This document shows, in pieces, positions 1 through 12,074 of a stretch of 64,000 nt of DNA (position 1 is its first letter; every line of letters begins with the position of its first letter). The notes under the pieces are model-generated. The model had not been told where the DNA came from. It saw only the letters and a program-made list of their open reading frames with translations, and did no database searches. The DNA is taken from positions 47,807,001 through 47,871,000 of the forward strand of contig OX344765.1 of assembly GCA_947034895.1 (NCBI GenBank), read 5' to 3'. A program made the translations under genes and the position numbers. This DNA comes from Rhytidiadelphus loreus. Its lineage: Eukaryota; Streptophyta; Bryopsida; Hypnales; Hylocomiaceae.

Positions 1-738
1 CCTTTACATGTCCACCTTCCTGGCCTTGTCGCAAGCCATGTTCCCCATCTTCCCCAACTGGCTGGCGGCCCTTCCGGGAGGAGCGCAGCTGGCGCTTGAG
101 GGACGCTATCCTGAGGCTGCGGTACTTGTGATTCTGCACGTGTATGGGATGGACTATGGCTTGGCCAAAATCCACAGGGAAATTCCAGGCCACAATACTT
201 ACCTCACGGGGCTCAGCATTGCTGGCGGCATGGCCTTGTTTTCTCCTGCTCTTGAAGTGAGTTTCTTCGTTCCATCAATGTATTATTCTACAGTATTTTA
301 TTTTTGGAGAATCAAACTCATTCATTACTCTATTGTTGTTTTCAATTCATAGTAACAGAAAGGTAACTATTAGATCAGAGTAGTTTTTTAATTGTTAATC
401 CAACGATCCGTTGCTAATTAAAATCCTGTCAACTTTTCTGATCCATAAATGTTCAATCTTTCATTTGGACTGTCCAATTTTCACCCTATTATTCTCTCAA
501 AATTTCAGAACAGGTAACTAATACATGTGCTTTAACTGATTGAGGTGTTTATAACATAATGGCAATCGCTGCGGAGGCTTGATTGTACCTGGTTTTGCAT
601 GTGCTTGCGAAGTACTGATGTTTACTTGCCTGTGTGCAGGGTGCCATTCTGGGACCGCTAATTATGACCGTGCTCCTTGCAGCCAAGAACCTTTACGGGG
701 AGTTTGTGTTGGGAATTCCGATGGATCTCAACTCTTGA
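1..738 (+). CDS. TMEM245 / AI-2E transporter family membrane protein, 3' end (partial)
   Basis: These are the last two coding exons of a gene that begins before the window. Exon 1 (1-256, open at the left edge) encodes a hydrophobic stretch with the motifs ALEGRYPEA, IPGHNTYLTGLSIAGG and LFSPALE. It ends at a GTGAGT donor (257). The intron ends at TGTGCAG (639), and exon 640-738 adds 32 residues, GAILGPLIMTVLLAAKNLYG followed by EFVLGIPMDLNS, then TGA at 736-738. The two exons join in phase 0. The phrase LTGLSI..G...F....EGAI.GPL and the ending K.LY.EFVL are typical of plant TMEM245-like proteins, which belong to the AI-2E/PerM multi-pass membrane family. The substrate of the plant members is not established. 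The ATG at 8 is internal, because the frame stays open upstream of it. A possible AATAAA poly(A) signal lies at 1151. Confidence 0.8.
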
Positions 739-1805
739 AGTCGACCATCTTGTTAACAGAGGGAAGGAGCCATTGGTGATCTGACAGCGAGGATTTGATG
801 CTTGCTAACTGCGATATTTGGACCCTGTAGTTTAGAAATTAGGCCTGAGAACGTATTTCATTCTTTATGTATAAGAGTCATGATCCCTTGTATAGATCTG
901 AGAGTTGTGATTGCAAATGTACGTCTTAACTGTTGCGTATTGCGAGCGCAGGTTTGCGTATTACGAATTTTTGAGTGAGAGTTGGGTGCGAGTGGCACCA
1001 GAAACCCAACCCATTGAACATCCTGGCATGTAGACTATGTTAGACATTGTCCTGGGGAATGCCACGCTACTTATAGCCTGGTTTAGGGCTGATTTCATTT
1101 GGTTGTTATTCTGTGAACCTCCTATGCATCATCGTATGGTGAGTCCAATGAATAAATGTTCTACATATTTCGGACTTCTTGGTACTGCTTCAGACATATT
1201 AGAGTTAATCTAAAAGTCATGTAAACCCCCTGTTTATGTGGTGCTTCATTCAACACTTAATTCTAGAATGCAATTGAATTCTTATTCTTCTTGCAAGTTT
1301 TCCATGAGTGATAGCAAGGCATGGCTTATTCCACTTGAATTTTTTTGGAATGGCAATAAGTCATGGTTGCATGCAATCTAATCACTTTGGGTTGTATTCT
1401 TCTTGAATTGAAGTTTAGGTCCAAATTCAAGTGATGCATGTTTGTTGGATTAAACTTCAAGGGCTTTCATAGAATAAGTATTGAAAGAGGCACCACATAA
1501 ACGAAGGTATAGCTTGAAAGAATAGAGTGTATTTGAACTATGGGTATTCCAAAAATGTAGTCACAAATTGACAATTCATTGTGAAGTAAGTGCCTAATGA
1601 ACTGTTTATTTCTTTTGGGTTCTATATTTAGGTATAGCTTTCTGTATGTACTGAAAACATGATAATTTTAAAAATTGGGCAACCTACCAAATATAGCCAT
1701 TTGTCAACCCTAAAGGACCGAATGACCATTGAATGTATGCAAGTGTTTTAGGTACTAGGTGCATATGAAGTCATTTTTAAATGGATGTTTTTCAAATTTT
1801 GGTGT
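739..1805 (+). other. 3'UTR of the TMEM245-like gene, then AT-rich spacer
   Basis: The stretch to about 1160 is moderately GC-balanced and fits a 3'UTR with AATAAA at 1151-1156. Beyond it the sequence becomes AT-rich and no coding potential or recognisable repeat was seen. Confidence 0.45.
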
Positions 1806-2038
1806 TTAACCCATAAATGATGCGGAGGATGTTTTTTGGCCAATGAATGACAAAAAATTTCTCCATGTCGGTAGGATAGAAATGCAACTATTCATCTTCC
1901 AAAATTTGTGTGGAAAGGGAAGACCATCTATAGTAGTTTGTCTTCCAATGAGTACTTTTTCATTTTCTTAAGCCAACAATCCACACAGTGACAAAACATA
2001 TGATTTCCACGGTGACTGGCCCGGTGTTCAAGGGTTAA
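1806..2038 (-). mobile_element. Short TTAA-type element (piggyBac-like MITE), reverse copy
   Basis: The element begins TTAACCCATAAATGATG and ends GTTCAAGGGTTAA, so TTAA flanks CCC...GGG ends. The interior includes a run related to CAACTATTCATC and a CACACAGTG block. These match, in reverse orientation, the copies at 14776, 45600 and 58740. It has no coding capacity and lies between the TMEM245-like gene and the thioredoxin gene. Confidence 0.65.
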
Positions 2039-2699
2039 TCTTGGTGTTCTTGTTTCAATATGAACACAAGATGAACACAAGATGAACACAATAAATATAC
2101 AATGCAAGTTGAGTGTTACAATTAGAACATCGGATTAGAATTTTTTTTTCAAACTTTAAATGTAAGCAGACCAAAACTTGATGAAGAACTGATATTTTGC
2201 CGTACATACTCTCAAATAAGTAGTATTACACATCGAGACTAGCAAGGCTTTCACCGAGCAGACACAGCTAAAGTCTTCCATATGAACATGCTCAAGGAAA
2301 ACAAACCACGCAAGGCCAAAATACTCTACGTACACATACCTTCACAAACAGAAAGGAGATGTTAAGCATATGCTCCTTGAGAAGACAAGACTTCACTGCA
2401 AGTACTGGGTTATGCCATCAGAAAACCTCAATCTGAAAAACCATCAATCTTTCATGTCATCCACCTACCTACAAAGCCCCAGCTACAGAGCACTCTTCCT
2501 TGTCAGCATTACACTTTGGAGCCTTCTGATGCTCCCGTCTGACGAGCACAAGTTCCACACACATATTAAAGCCACACCTTGTACGAGTGAACTTAGTAAC
2601 AAGAAGACGTGGCAGTATCTCAATTTTGTCAGCGAAAGTTAAAAACATTCATCCCTAAGCATTTTCGAAAACTGAGGGTTGAACAGGCTCCACAGAACC

Positions 2700-2886
2700 A
2701 AAACAGGGTTATCAGTCAAATTAGACCGTTTCACGAACTTTTAGACAACATCGTAAAGAGAATCTTCCCCATGATACATATGGAGGCCTCCATACGATGA
2801 GAGTAACCATAGAGACCTTCACATGATGCATATGATGATGTCTAAAAGTTCGTGGAACGGTCTAATTTTACAGGTAACCCCGTTTC
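2700..2886. repeat. Fold-back element with 48-bp inverted arms
   Basis: The left arm (2700-2747) and right arm (2839-2886) are inverted copies with roughly nine mismatches. The core is AATTAGACCGTT(T/C)CACGAAC and TTTTAGACA. The arms are separated by about 91 bp containing further short palindromes (ATATGGAGGCCTCCATA). It lies 3' of the thioredoxin gene and has the shape of a MITE. No second copy was noticed in the window and no target duplication was established. Confidence 0.6.
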
Positions 2887-3181
2887 ATGGAGAAACATAC
2901 AAACTGAAGATGAGAAAAAGCACGTGAAGGGAAAACCAACACTTTTAAAACAATCCCAACAATCAGAACATAATATAAAGAGGCAGCTGGTAGGCTTCAG
3001 CTGTCTTCAAATTACAATATCAGCGGTCAATGGCATGGAACGATTCCATGAGATTATAGACCGATTGTAATGTCGAGAGAGTTACACAAGGAAAAGTCGA
3101 CTGATTGAATGACGATCAAACATAATGTACCACAACTTTCTACAGTAAAAAAACACTACCCTGAATGAACCCAAGCTCCGC

Positions 3182-5081
3182 TTACCACTGGTCAATGAAC
3201 TTCTCTAGAGTGGTGGTCAATGTGGACTTGGGCACTGCGCCAATGACCGTGTCCCTCTTGTCTCCCTTGGTGAACACCATGACGGTGGGAATGGAGCGAA
3301 TGCCGTACTCCGTGGCGATGCCTGGGCTCTCATCTGTGTTCAGCTTCAAGCACCGCACCTTGCCTGCGTACTGCTTGGCAATCTCATCAATTAGTGGGGC
3401 AATCATGCGGCAAGGGCCGCACCAGGGAGCCCAGAAATCGACCAGCACGGGGACAGGACTCTCCAACACCAGCTCCTTCCACGTGGTTTCGTTCACAACT
3501 CCTGCCACTGAAGGGGAAAAACAAGCAGATAGATCCCAAGTAAGATATTATTCAAGACAAAGCCTGCCAATTCATGGACGCCAAATATGTAACAGGAAGA
3601 GATTGAATAAATAAATCAACTATAGGATGACAGAAATATAACATTGATACAAGGTAGAGGATACAAAAACTGTTAAGAGACCTGATCTTGTTCTCTGGTT
3701 CCTAATTCGGCAACGAAAATGTTTTTCAGTCTTTCTGTGTATACTGACAGCTTAAGAACAGCTTGAGGTAGTAGACCCTTTCTCTTGGGAGGCCTAATGT
3801 TCTGGTAGGCCATGACTAGGCCACAAGTGGAATACCAGTATATGTAACTGACAAGTGCATATTTAGAATCTAGGAATGTGCAGCACCAGGAGAGTCTATC
3901 CACTATTTTATTCACCCTTGCACAAAACCTTGACAATTCATAACTTCTTACAGGACATTCACAATATGTAATATATTGCATTGGAATCTCGTGAAATGGG
4001 GACAAGAGTTTCCCCCAAAAAATTCATTTCTACAAGGGAAACCACTCAAACCCACAGGAATAGGATTTCTCCCCAGTCAGAGTCCGAAGAAAAAAACAGG
4101 CATAATGAATCATATTATGTCAAGACATCTCTCTGGAGCAGAATACCCAAAACTGGAATTATTCGGAAAAAATCACTCCTACACATAGAAAATTACGGTA
4201 GATAATCCTTCCGTGCTCCGATTCTACATAATAAACCAAATAGCTTAGGATTTCATTCGTATTCTTTCTACCGATTTCCGTCTCTCTGATCTCTGAGTAC
4301 AGTATCATGCAGGACTCACCAGAATAGGCCATGAATAGGCCAATCAATCCTAATGATAATAGATATTCAAAATCTAATGAACAAAACAATCTAAAACTGA
4401 AGAACACTCAAAGTCACCTCACAATATTGTGTACAAAACTTTGAATATTCATATGGTGTCCAAATCATACGAATCTTATTGCGTTAGGCTCCTCTCAAAA
4501 ATGCGGAAAGCACCACAATTTTTTCCATTCCCACTACCTGATGTATCTGCAAACGAAGTCTCTCAACCCTCGTTTAGCAGATACACATACACCAAGCAGC
4601 AAGTGTCCGTTCCCAGTAAAAGAGAGCTCGAGCTTCAGAAACTCGACAGACCTCTCAAAAATAAACATTCGAATTTCAAGTAACTTGTACACAGCATGTT
4701 TTCAAGAATTCGGGTGAAAACCAAATCCTGGCGATATAAACGTACAAGGCCAACAATGCGCAACACGAAGATTTCCAAGACCGTGAAGTGTTTGAGAAGA
4801 AAAGAGAATGCGGGAAACTGACCTCCGGTGACCGTTTCTTGAGCTTCACACACAACTTTTCTCCTCGACCGCAAAGCAGGAGCACCAGCCCCCTGGGACG
4901 ACAATTTCGTCCGAGATGCAGCAATTCGAAGCCCGCGCGCAACAGGCAAACACGAGCGGACGCCCCGAATCCCCACCACGCAAGGCGAGCTCGTCGAGGA
5001 AGAAGAAGTCGCAGCAGCAGTGGCAGTGGCAGTCGCAAGCTGAGTCCCCGCGCACCCAACCAGTTCCATTACCATCGCCAT
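3182..5081 (-). CDS. Chloroplast thioredoxin m-type, two exons
   Basis: The deduced 194-aa protein reduces disulphides of stromal target enzymes, using electrons from ferredoxin-thioredoxin reductase. Exon 1 is 5081-4823 and exon 2 is 3507-3182 (stop TAA at 3184-3182). The intron (4822-3508) begins GTCAGT, ends CCTTCAG and splits a Val codon. Residues 1 to about 80 are rich in Ala, Ser, Thr and Arg with few acidic residues, as expected of a plastid transit peptide, and end near [12 protein letters not shown]. The thioredoxin domain follows, with [16 protein letters not shown] carrying the WCGPC active site. It also has the KLNTDESP loop and the cis-Pro segment [12 protein letters not shown], then ends KFIDQW. 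WCGPC plus transit peptide and overall pattern favour the m type over f, x or y. Start: three in-frame ATGs (5081, 5075, 5069); the first is used here, and the frame upstream lacks a further ATG. Confidence 0.93.
3508..4822 (-). other. Single intron of the thioredoxin gene
   Basis: This 1.3-kb AT-rich intron separates the transit-peptide exon from the catalytic domain exon. It has a GTCAGT donor and a pyrimidine-rich TTTTCCCCTTCAG acceptor. No embedded gene or repeat was recognised. Confidence 0.85.
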
Positions 5082-5854
5082 TCTCCGCCTACAAAAGAAA
5101 CAAAATCTCACCAAAATCCCACAAAATCCCACAAAATTCTCAACGAATTCTCTCAATTACTCTAAGATTTCTCACAATTTCTGTACAAATTGAAACAAAC
5201 TGACTGACCCAGCTCGCGGAACCAGCAGCAGGGGGGCTGGGGAATCAATCGAGAGTGCGTGCATAGCAAGAGGTGGCAGGGGGCTGGCCTTGCGAAGGGG
5301 GAGAAACTCTGTGGCCCTGGAGGAGAGGCGCGGGGCCGTCGATGTTTGAGATCGGACGGTGTGAGATCGTTTCTAGGTTGGATAAGCGATTCTGAGTGGT
5401 GTTGGCGGTGGTAGGGGATCAAATGGTTATAGGGGGTTCAGTGGTTATAGGGGTCAATGGTCATAGGGTTTTAGAGACTTGTGGGGAATCGGGCTCGATT
5501 GTGATTGGCTGACTGGGATGATCAGACCTTTTTCATTGGATAAACTTATTTCTGGCCTCCACATGGCCTCCTCAGATTTTCCTTTCCAAGGGTGTCAATT
5601 TTTGCTACCCTACGCAAAGGTCACATTCGGCAGAAATTAAGTCATTTTTGAAAAAATGTGACACGTGCCTTCTTGTGATGATCAGACCCCTGTGAATCTG
5701 ATATGGAAACTCAATTTTCGTGCTCAAGTGTCGAATTAGACCTTCACGTACAATGATTTGCAAATTTTATTTTGCCAAGTGGGGAGAATTAATTGGCCAC
5801 TATCGATAGTGGAAGACGAATTGGTTCATTTTCCTTAAAATTTAAGATGGAAAA
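5082..5854. other. 5'UTR and promoter region of the thioredoxin gene
   Basis: The region upstream of the thioredoxin start is GC-richer to about 5450 and then AT-rich. It contains no supported ORF. No TATA box or named regulatory element can be assigned with confidence. Confidence 0.4.
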
Positions 5855-6058
5855 TCGGGCCATCCAAAACCTCATCCCGATTGCTCCTCCGGGGCTAGAT
5901 GGTTTGGCCGCCAAGATCATGTCAGTTAAGGCGACATGTAGGATGAGTACATTGTAGTTCCAATCCGCCCATGGGTTGGATTTGGAGAAATTGAGTGATC
6001 CTATTGGTTCAAACTAAAGAGAGTTCCGGGCAGCCTTCAATCCGGTCCAAATATAAAC
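5855..6058 (+). repeat. Solo right arm of the GGCCGG-ended element
   Basis: This stretch matches the right part of the element at 35835-37334 (about 37100-37330) in the same orientation. Shared blocks include GGCGACA.GTAGGATGAGT, TTTGGAGAAATTGAG, CC.ATTGGTTCAAACT, GAGAGTTCCGG and CAGCCTTCAATCCGG. It is diverged and has lost the terminal TATACCGGCCCT, so it is an old fragment. Confidence 0.7.
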
Positions 6059-8327
6059 CAAGTCTCATGATTTAAAATCAAAATTTTAGACACATTAGAC
6101 ATAATTGTAATGTGGGAAGAAATCGGTCTGTAGTTGCAAGCTAATTTTGAAATTTGGTCCCTACAATTAACAATCCATTTGGTTTTGAGTTAAGCTCTAA
6201 ACTTAAGATTTTCTCATCTACAGTTTACAATCCATTGTCCCACATGTTGCATGCTTGTAAGTTCTTATTGGTAGAAGCAAAACTAGGGACAAAACTCAAA
6301 AGAGTTTTATTCTGGACCAAAAAAGAGTTTGATCCCTAGTTCTTTGTTTTTTGCTATTCTATAGGAAATGAACCCTAGTTTCTTCCTACTATACAATTAA
6401 CTTTATTAAAGTTATTCTAAAAATCTTAGAAGTCATCTTTACTTTAGGTTTTTAATTCTAAATTGCATTTGGATTTTTAATCAACTTGTATTTACTTTTT
6501 GAATGACAAGAAGGTATGATTGCATACTTTTCAAAACTTTTAGAATAACTCTATTGTCGAGCAAAAACTCTCAAAATGAAAGTGCATTAATAATCAAAAC
6601 ATATCAATTAACAACTATTGTACCTAGTTTTTAGGATCAACAAAAATATTACTAAAAATGGATTCTATAATTTATGGAGTATTATCATCTCTTAATTTAA
6701 TTTTGAGTGGAAAAAATGGATCTATCTATTTTAAAGCTTTGCCAAATCATATTTACCCCAAATTTAATTAATTATTTGACAAGATATGCCGACTCTGATA
6801 ACCACTTACAATAACTATTTAATAACAAAGAAGTTATAGATGTTGGCTAGTTTGACTCAATTCTTCCCTAAATACTCATTAAGAGATGTCAAACCTCACA
6901 ATTCAAGCTTGCAATTAGCATTTGTGTTATCAAAGTAAAGAACACATGATTATTTGTTCTCTATCATACCAACTCTCTTTTAGAGTTTTCAAATGTGATA
7001 TTTTTCTGTAGACCAATTCTAGCACTCCTATACAATTATCATCCATTATTAACAAGTGTCTTGAAGCAATAGAATATTTTATTATCCAAATTTGTTGGTG
7101 AGTTATTTTACAATCAAGATAGAGAATAGTTTGAAATAGAAGGTAATTGATTTTATGTAGATTTAATGGTAGTTTAGGTTATATGGTTAATTGATTTATA
7201 AGATTTAATCATAAATCAATTGGTTCAAAACCTAAACTACCATTTAAGTTATAGTTCAATTTCCTTGAATTTTTTTTTATATCTTCCTTATTACTTCATA
7301 TGGTTTGAAGTCCAATAATGGTAGGAAACATAGGTATAGTTTTATGTCACAAGTTTCCATAAATAGTGATTTTTGGACTCATTATTATTTTTTTAAACCC
7401 CAAAGATCCAAGACTCATAAAGATGGTTTTGAAGACTATTTCACATCTTGAGTAGTTTTTTATATAGAGTAAAAACATTTCACTATTTATAAATTGCACT
7501 TAATTAGATGTTACATTTGTCAATTTAGAGGTAGATTTGTACAATTTGAAGCCCAAAAAAAAAACATGAATATGAAAATTAGATGCTAATTTGAAAGTCA
7601 TAGGCAAGCAGCCAAGCACATGGGATAGGCGCTCCATAAAGTTTACACCCCTAGGCTTTTGCATTATCCCCCCAAAGAACCCAAGTATAGATGATTATAT
7701 TACACCTTGAGTAAACTTTCCATATATTAAAAAATAAACATTACTATTTATATAAAAATCTAAATTGGATTACTTTACACTGTTTTTTATTTTTGATTCC
7801 TATTTTTAATCTAGAAACAAAGATCATAACAATAGAATTTATAACATTACTAAAAATGAAAAGCAAGAATAAACCGTTGTAAGTCTTTTGATGCTTTTTT
7901 CTTCAAATGTGATCCATGTTTTACTAGTCTCATCATCAAAAGTTATAGCAAAATTTTCAAAAATTCTTTTATAATATGTTGGTGGAAAATAGATTAAAAA
8001 AAAATAGATACTTTGTTTTTGCTTTTTTAGAAACTATTAATCAATTAAAAATAAAACAAACATTGGTAATTTGTTTCAACATGAAATCTCATGTTCAATA
8101 AATTACATGTAGAGAAAAAAACATTGAACTGTATATATATGACAAAACTTGAACCATACAAACAAGCAAGTAGGAATTTGAATTTCATGAATCAAACAAT
8201 GGTGAATTTGCACAACATCGAGAAAGTGAGGAGGAATTTGAATTGTACTTATCAAGCAAGGAGGATTGTACAACTGCACAAAACTTATTGATTTTGTTGC
8301 ATATTCCATAAAAGATTTTTACTATGA
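6059..8327. other. AT-rich spacer without genes
   Basis: Only short random ORFs are present. A small fold-back at 7164-7244 is listed separately. Around 8160-8280 there are loose repeats of a GGAATTTGAATT-type phrase. Nothing else was recognised. Confidence 0.5.
7164..7244. repeat. Small inverted repeat (hairpin)
   Basis: AATGGTAGTTTAGGTT on the left pairs with AACCTAAACTACCATT on the right. An inner pair AATTGATTTAT / ATAAATCAATT encloses an approximately 11-nt loop. It may be a tiny fold-back element or a chance hairpin remnant. Confidence 0.55.
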
Positions 8328-9180
8328 TTTCACCAAAAACACTCTTAAATTGACATTTCTAGTAGAAGTACCAAATTTGAGAAACAAATCATAGATTGCA
8401 AGACATTAGTGTTTGAAGTGACAAAAATCCTTTTCTTGCAAAAAATCGGGTAGGTGCACTTCACAAGGTCACATTTGTATGAAAAAATGTCCAAAATGGT
8501 GGTGTTTCTTTGGATTCATTCTTCAAGGCAAGTTGGCTACATGATTGAAAATTTTTAGGTTGTTTGGAATCATACAACATATAGGAAAAAAATAATAATT
8601 AGAAAGAAATAGAGAATGATTTAAAATACTAAATTGTTGAGAATTTAGTTATGGAATTGAAAAATGCCAATCCCAATGGTTGCAATATTGTAATAAACAA
8701 TCTACATCCTATGATTTATTTATTTTTCAAAAGTATTGAAAATTGAGTAAAATAAAGGACTTCAATGTTTATCTCAGAGCTAATGTTTTTATTTTTTTCC
8801 CAAAATATTGAAATTTGAGTAAAAGAAAGAACTTCAAAGTTTAACTTACAACCACGCTAATTTATTTAATCAAAATGCAAGAATTCAAAGCTTTCCATGT
8901 ATATATAAATTTGGAGAACCAATTTCAAATTTTTATTTCTTAAAAAAGTGATTTTTAAAGAAGTATTTTTAGTTGCCTTGAGCTACTTGCCTTTCGTTGA
9001 AAACTACATATCATACAATAACTTATCATACATGTAGTCAAAACTTATGAAAATTGTTAGGCCTTAAAGCTATCCCTTGGGCACATATTGTGTAAAAATT
9101 TCAAAAGTAAAAAAATAAAAATTCCATTCGTAGTGAGTTGCCCAAAATTGCAATGTTGCCCAAAAGTGCAATTTAGGACT
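8328..9180 (-). mobile_element. Degenerate copy of the ~950-bp TTAA element, termini eroded
   Basis: The interior is collinear with the element at 17187-18148. It runs from TTTCACCAAAAA through CACTTCACAAGGT and CAAAATGGTGGT. It continues through TTGGAATCATACAACATATAGG, here broken at CATACA, to GTGAGTTGCCCAAAATTGC. The CCCC/GGGG ends and the flanking TTAA can no longer be read. It has no ORF of note. Confidence 0.6.
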
Positions 9181-9579
9181 AACTAAACCATCTGCCTATT
9201 TATATTGGTTTTCAATACCAAAACAATTCTATATCTAAATGGATTTGTGATGGGCAATGAGAAGAACATAATGTATTGACAAAAGTGATGAGACTATGAG
9301 ATGCCTATAGATGTGAGAAAAAATTATATTTGGTATTGTGAAAAATTGTCATAACCTGTTATAATATTTATTTCAAAAAGTGAAAATAATTTGAAAAAAA
9401 TATAGCGTAACCAATCCAAGTATATTTGAAATTTCTTCACAAGGTACAAGCAGGGCCATGAAGAATAATGTGAAATTTCTCAATCGCCAATGAATACCCC
9501 AAATGGACATTTTATAATAGTCAAGTTTAATAACTACACGACATTCAATTATTAGATATGTAAATCTTTAGGCCCTTAA

Positions 9580-11480
9580 CCCCTAAACGTCCAAACATCG
9601 TTTTTTGGCAATATAGCGATTTTGGGTAGCTCAATCACTACAAGCGGAATTTTTATTTTTTTTCTTTGAAAATTTCACACAATGTGTGCCTGAGGAGTAG
9701 CTTTAAGGCACAATAGTTTTTATAACTTTTGATTACATGGTTCAAAAGTTATTGCATGATATGTACTTTTCAGTGTTTGGCGGGCAACCTGGGTAGAAAA
9801 AAAAAATTCTTTGGAAATCACTTTTAAAAAAATAAAAAATTGAAACTGATTCTATAAAATTATATATATGTGGTGAGCTTTGAATAATTCCATTTTGATT
9901 AATGAGATGAAAGTTATGAGGAATTTTAGTTTGGGTTTGTTTGTGGGTAGTTATGGAATCTCTAGTCTAAAATAAACTTGGAAGTCCTTTATTTAACTCA
10001 ATTTTAAATTTTTTTGGAAACAAATAAAAAAATTAAGTGTATATTTTTTATTACTATATTACTACTATTGGGATTGGAATTTTTCAATTTTATAATTAAA
10101 TTCTTAACAATTTAGTGTTTTAACCCCTAAAGGACCAAGGCCTTTTTTCTGCCAGAAAACACTCAAAACTGCCATATCTATAGCAAGGAGTAAAAATAAT
10201 TGAAAACTATTTTATTTTCATATCTAACCATAGGATCTTACACCTAACTAGTATGAGAGTGTGTGGAAAAAATTTCAGAGTTTTTGACCGCTCAGATTGC
10301 AAGATATCTGCGTTTAAAGTACAAAAAAATAAATTTCAGCACATTGCGGGACTAGATTTTTTTACTTTGAACATTTTTAATTTAAAATTTTTGCACTACA
10401 GAGTTTTGAGCTTTAAATCTTTATAGTGGAGAATTGAGTTGAGAGTCTAGGTAAAAAAAAAAATTAAAAAAAAATTAATTATCATTCTTAAAAAAATTGT
10501 TAAGATAGATTTTCCTTCTATCTTAAAAATTGTTAAGATAGAATATTTTAGATTTTCCTTCATATATTTTAGATGGAATTAAAATGCACTAATCCTAATG
10601 GTAAGATTGTTCTAGCAAGTAAATCAGACCATGCAAAAAAAACAAAATTGAAAAATTTGAAAAATTGCATTCAGAAATGAATCCTACAAGTTATTTTTTT
10701 CAAGAAGATGCTCTAACTACCCGAAAAACAAGAATGTCCATAACTTTCTCATAATATATCCAAATGAAATGAATCAAATCTTTCCAGGAAGACAAAAATA
10801 TAATCTATGAGAAAAAATAAAAATAAAAATAAAAATAAAAATTTTGTCCATTTTTTTTGGGCTGCCCGAGCTGCCCGCCGTCTCCTTGTTTGAGCTTATT
10901 TGGTCATAACTATTGTTCCCGGGCACCGATTTTGAAAAAAAAAATATTCCCACGAAGCTAATCAAATTTTCTACCTCCAAAAAAAATTTCAAAATATTAG
11001 GAGAAAATTTCAGCCCGTAGGTACTTGCCCAAAAACGCATTTGTCCCCCGAAGGAACAATGGTCCTTTAGGGGTTAAACCACATTGTACTTCTTTCTACT
11101 TACTACTTTTTTCCTATATGTTGTACAATTTCAAATGATCTAAAAAATTTCAAGCATATAGTCAACTTGACTTGAGGAATGAATCCAAAGAATAACCACC
11201 ATTTTGGACATTTTTTCATATAAATGTGACTTTGTGAATTACAGCTGCCCGTATTTTCACAAGGCCAAAAAAAGAAATTTTGTCACTTCAAACATTAATA
11301 TTTTGGAATCTACACAGTGGAAAATTTTGAAATTTTTCCACATACTTTCTAACTATTTTACTACAAGATCCTACAGTGACATGTGTCAAGAAATGTTTTT
11401 CATCTAAAATTTGGTGACTGTAAATGCAAGGGCAATTTTGGAGCAATTTTGGTGAAAACATACTCTCTGCTATTTAGGGG
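9580..11480 (+). mobile_element. ~947-bp TTAA element interrupted by a second copy
   Basis: The left end reads TTAA|CCCCTAAACGTCC and the right end GCTATTTAGGGG|TTAA (TTAA at 9576-9579 and 11481-11484). Without the nested insertion at 10124-11073 it is about 947 bp and collinear, in inverse orientation, with 17187-18148. It has no transposase ORF, so it is a non-autonomous derivative. Confidence 0.8.
10124..11073 (+). mobile_element. Nested 950-bp TTAA element
   Basis: The ends are TTAA|CCCCTAAAGGACCA and TGGTCCTTTAGGGG|TTAA, a near-perfect inverted terminal repeat, with TTAA at 10120-10123 and 11074-11077. The host element around it matches the uninterrupted relative at 17187-18148. There the corresponding site (in reverse, near 17590) holds a single TTAA, which demonstrates duplication of TTAA on insertion. 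The element is non-coding. Its interior is related to that of the copy at 26222-26812. Confidence 0.85.
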
Positions 11481-11484
11481 TTAA

Positions 11485-12074
11485 TGAAAAGATCGACATC
11501 TATTCTCCCACTTCTAGAAAACATGCCTAAATTGACATTCTCAATTTGATAAAAACATCCAAATCAACCAAAAAGAACTTGATTTCAGACATGTCAATTT
11601 TTTTTTTTTGCAGTGGATTCCTATTGACAATGAGAGTAGACCAACCAAATTTTGTTCGTTGCCCAATTTTGTCCTCTACTTTTGGCTCCAATTCCAGTTG
11701 TTCAAACATTCAAATCTGTCCAGATTCCAGAAAGTATCCAAATCCCCTCAAGATTAAGAGAAAATCAATGTATTAATGCCTAAATGCGTAATGTGTTAAT
11801 CCTTGATTGGTGGGAACTTAAGGGCCAATAAATACATGGAAACATGGTTATTGGGTGTTTATGGGACATTTATGACTGTGGTTAGTTTTGTAATTTTAGG
11901 GTAGACTACTTTGAAAGTTCATAGAAGTTACAATTTTAATCACAAAATTATAATTCCACTCGAGTTTGATTTGTGAAACAAGAGCAAAATTCAAAAAAAA
12001 TATGTGCCCCTCTTGGAAATGACCCAAGATATTCAGATTCCAACTGAGAGGGGTGGTAATAGGCTTGTCTACCT
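11485..12074. other. Single-copy spacer 3' of paralogue A
   Basis: No gene or repeat was recognised. Unlike paralogues B, C and D, the sequence immediately beyond the stop codon of A does not match the other 3' flanks. One end of the duplicated array therefore lies at about 12070. Confidence 0.5.

Noticed and set aside
3165..3614. A 149-codon + strand frame over the thioredoxin catalytic exon
   Set aside because: Antisense of the clear WCGPC thioredoxin exon; no independent evidence of coding.
4635..4822. Continuation of the thioredoxin exon 1 frame past the donor
   Set aside because: The GTCAGT donor at 4822 joins in phase to the acceptor at 3508 and restores the thioredoxin fold; read-through gives unrelated residues.
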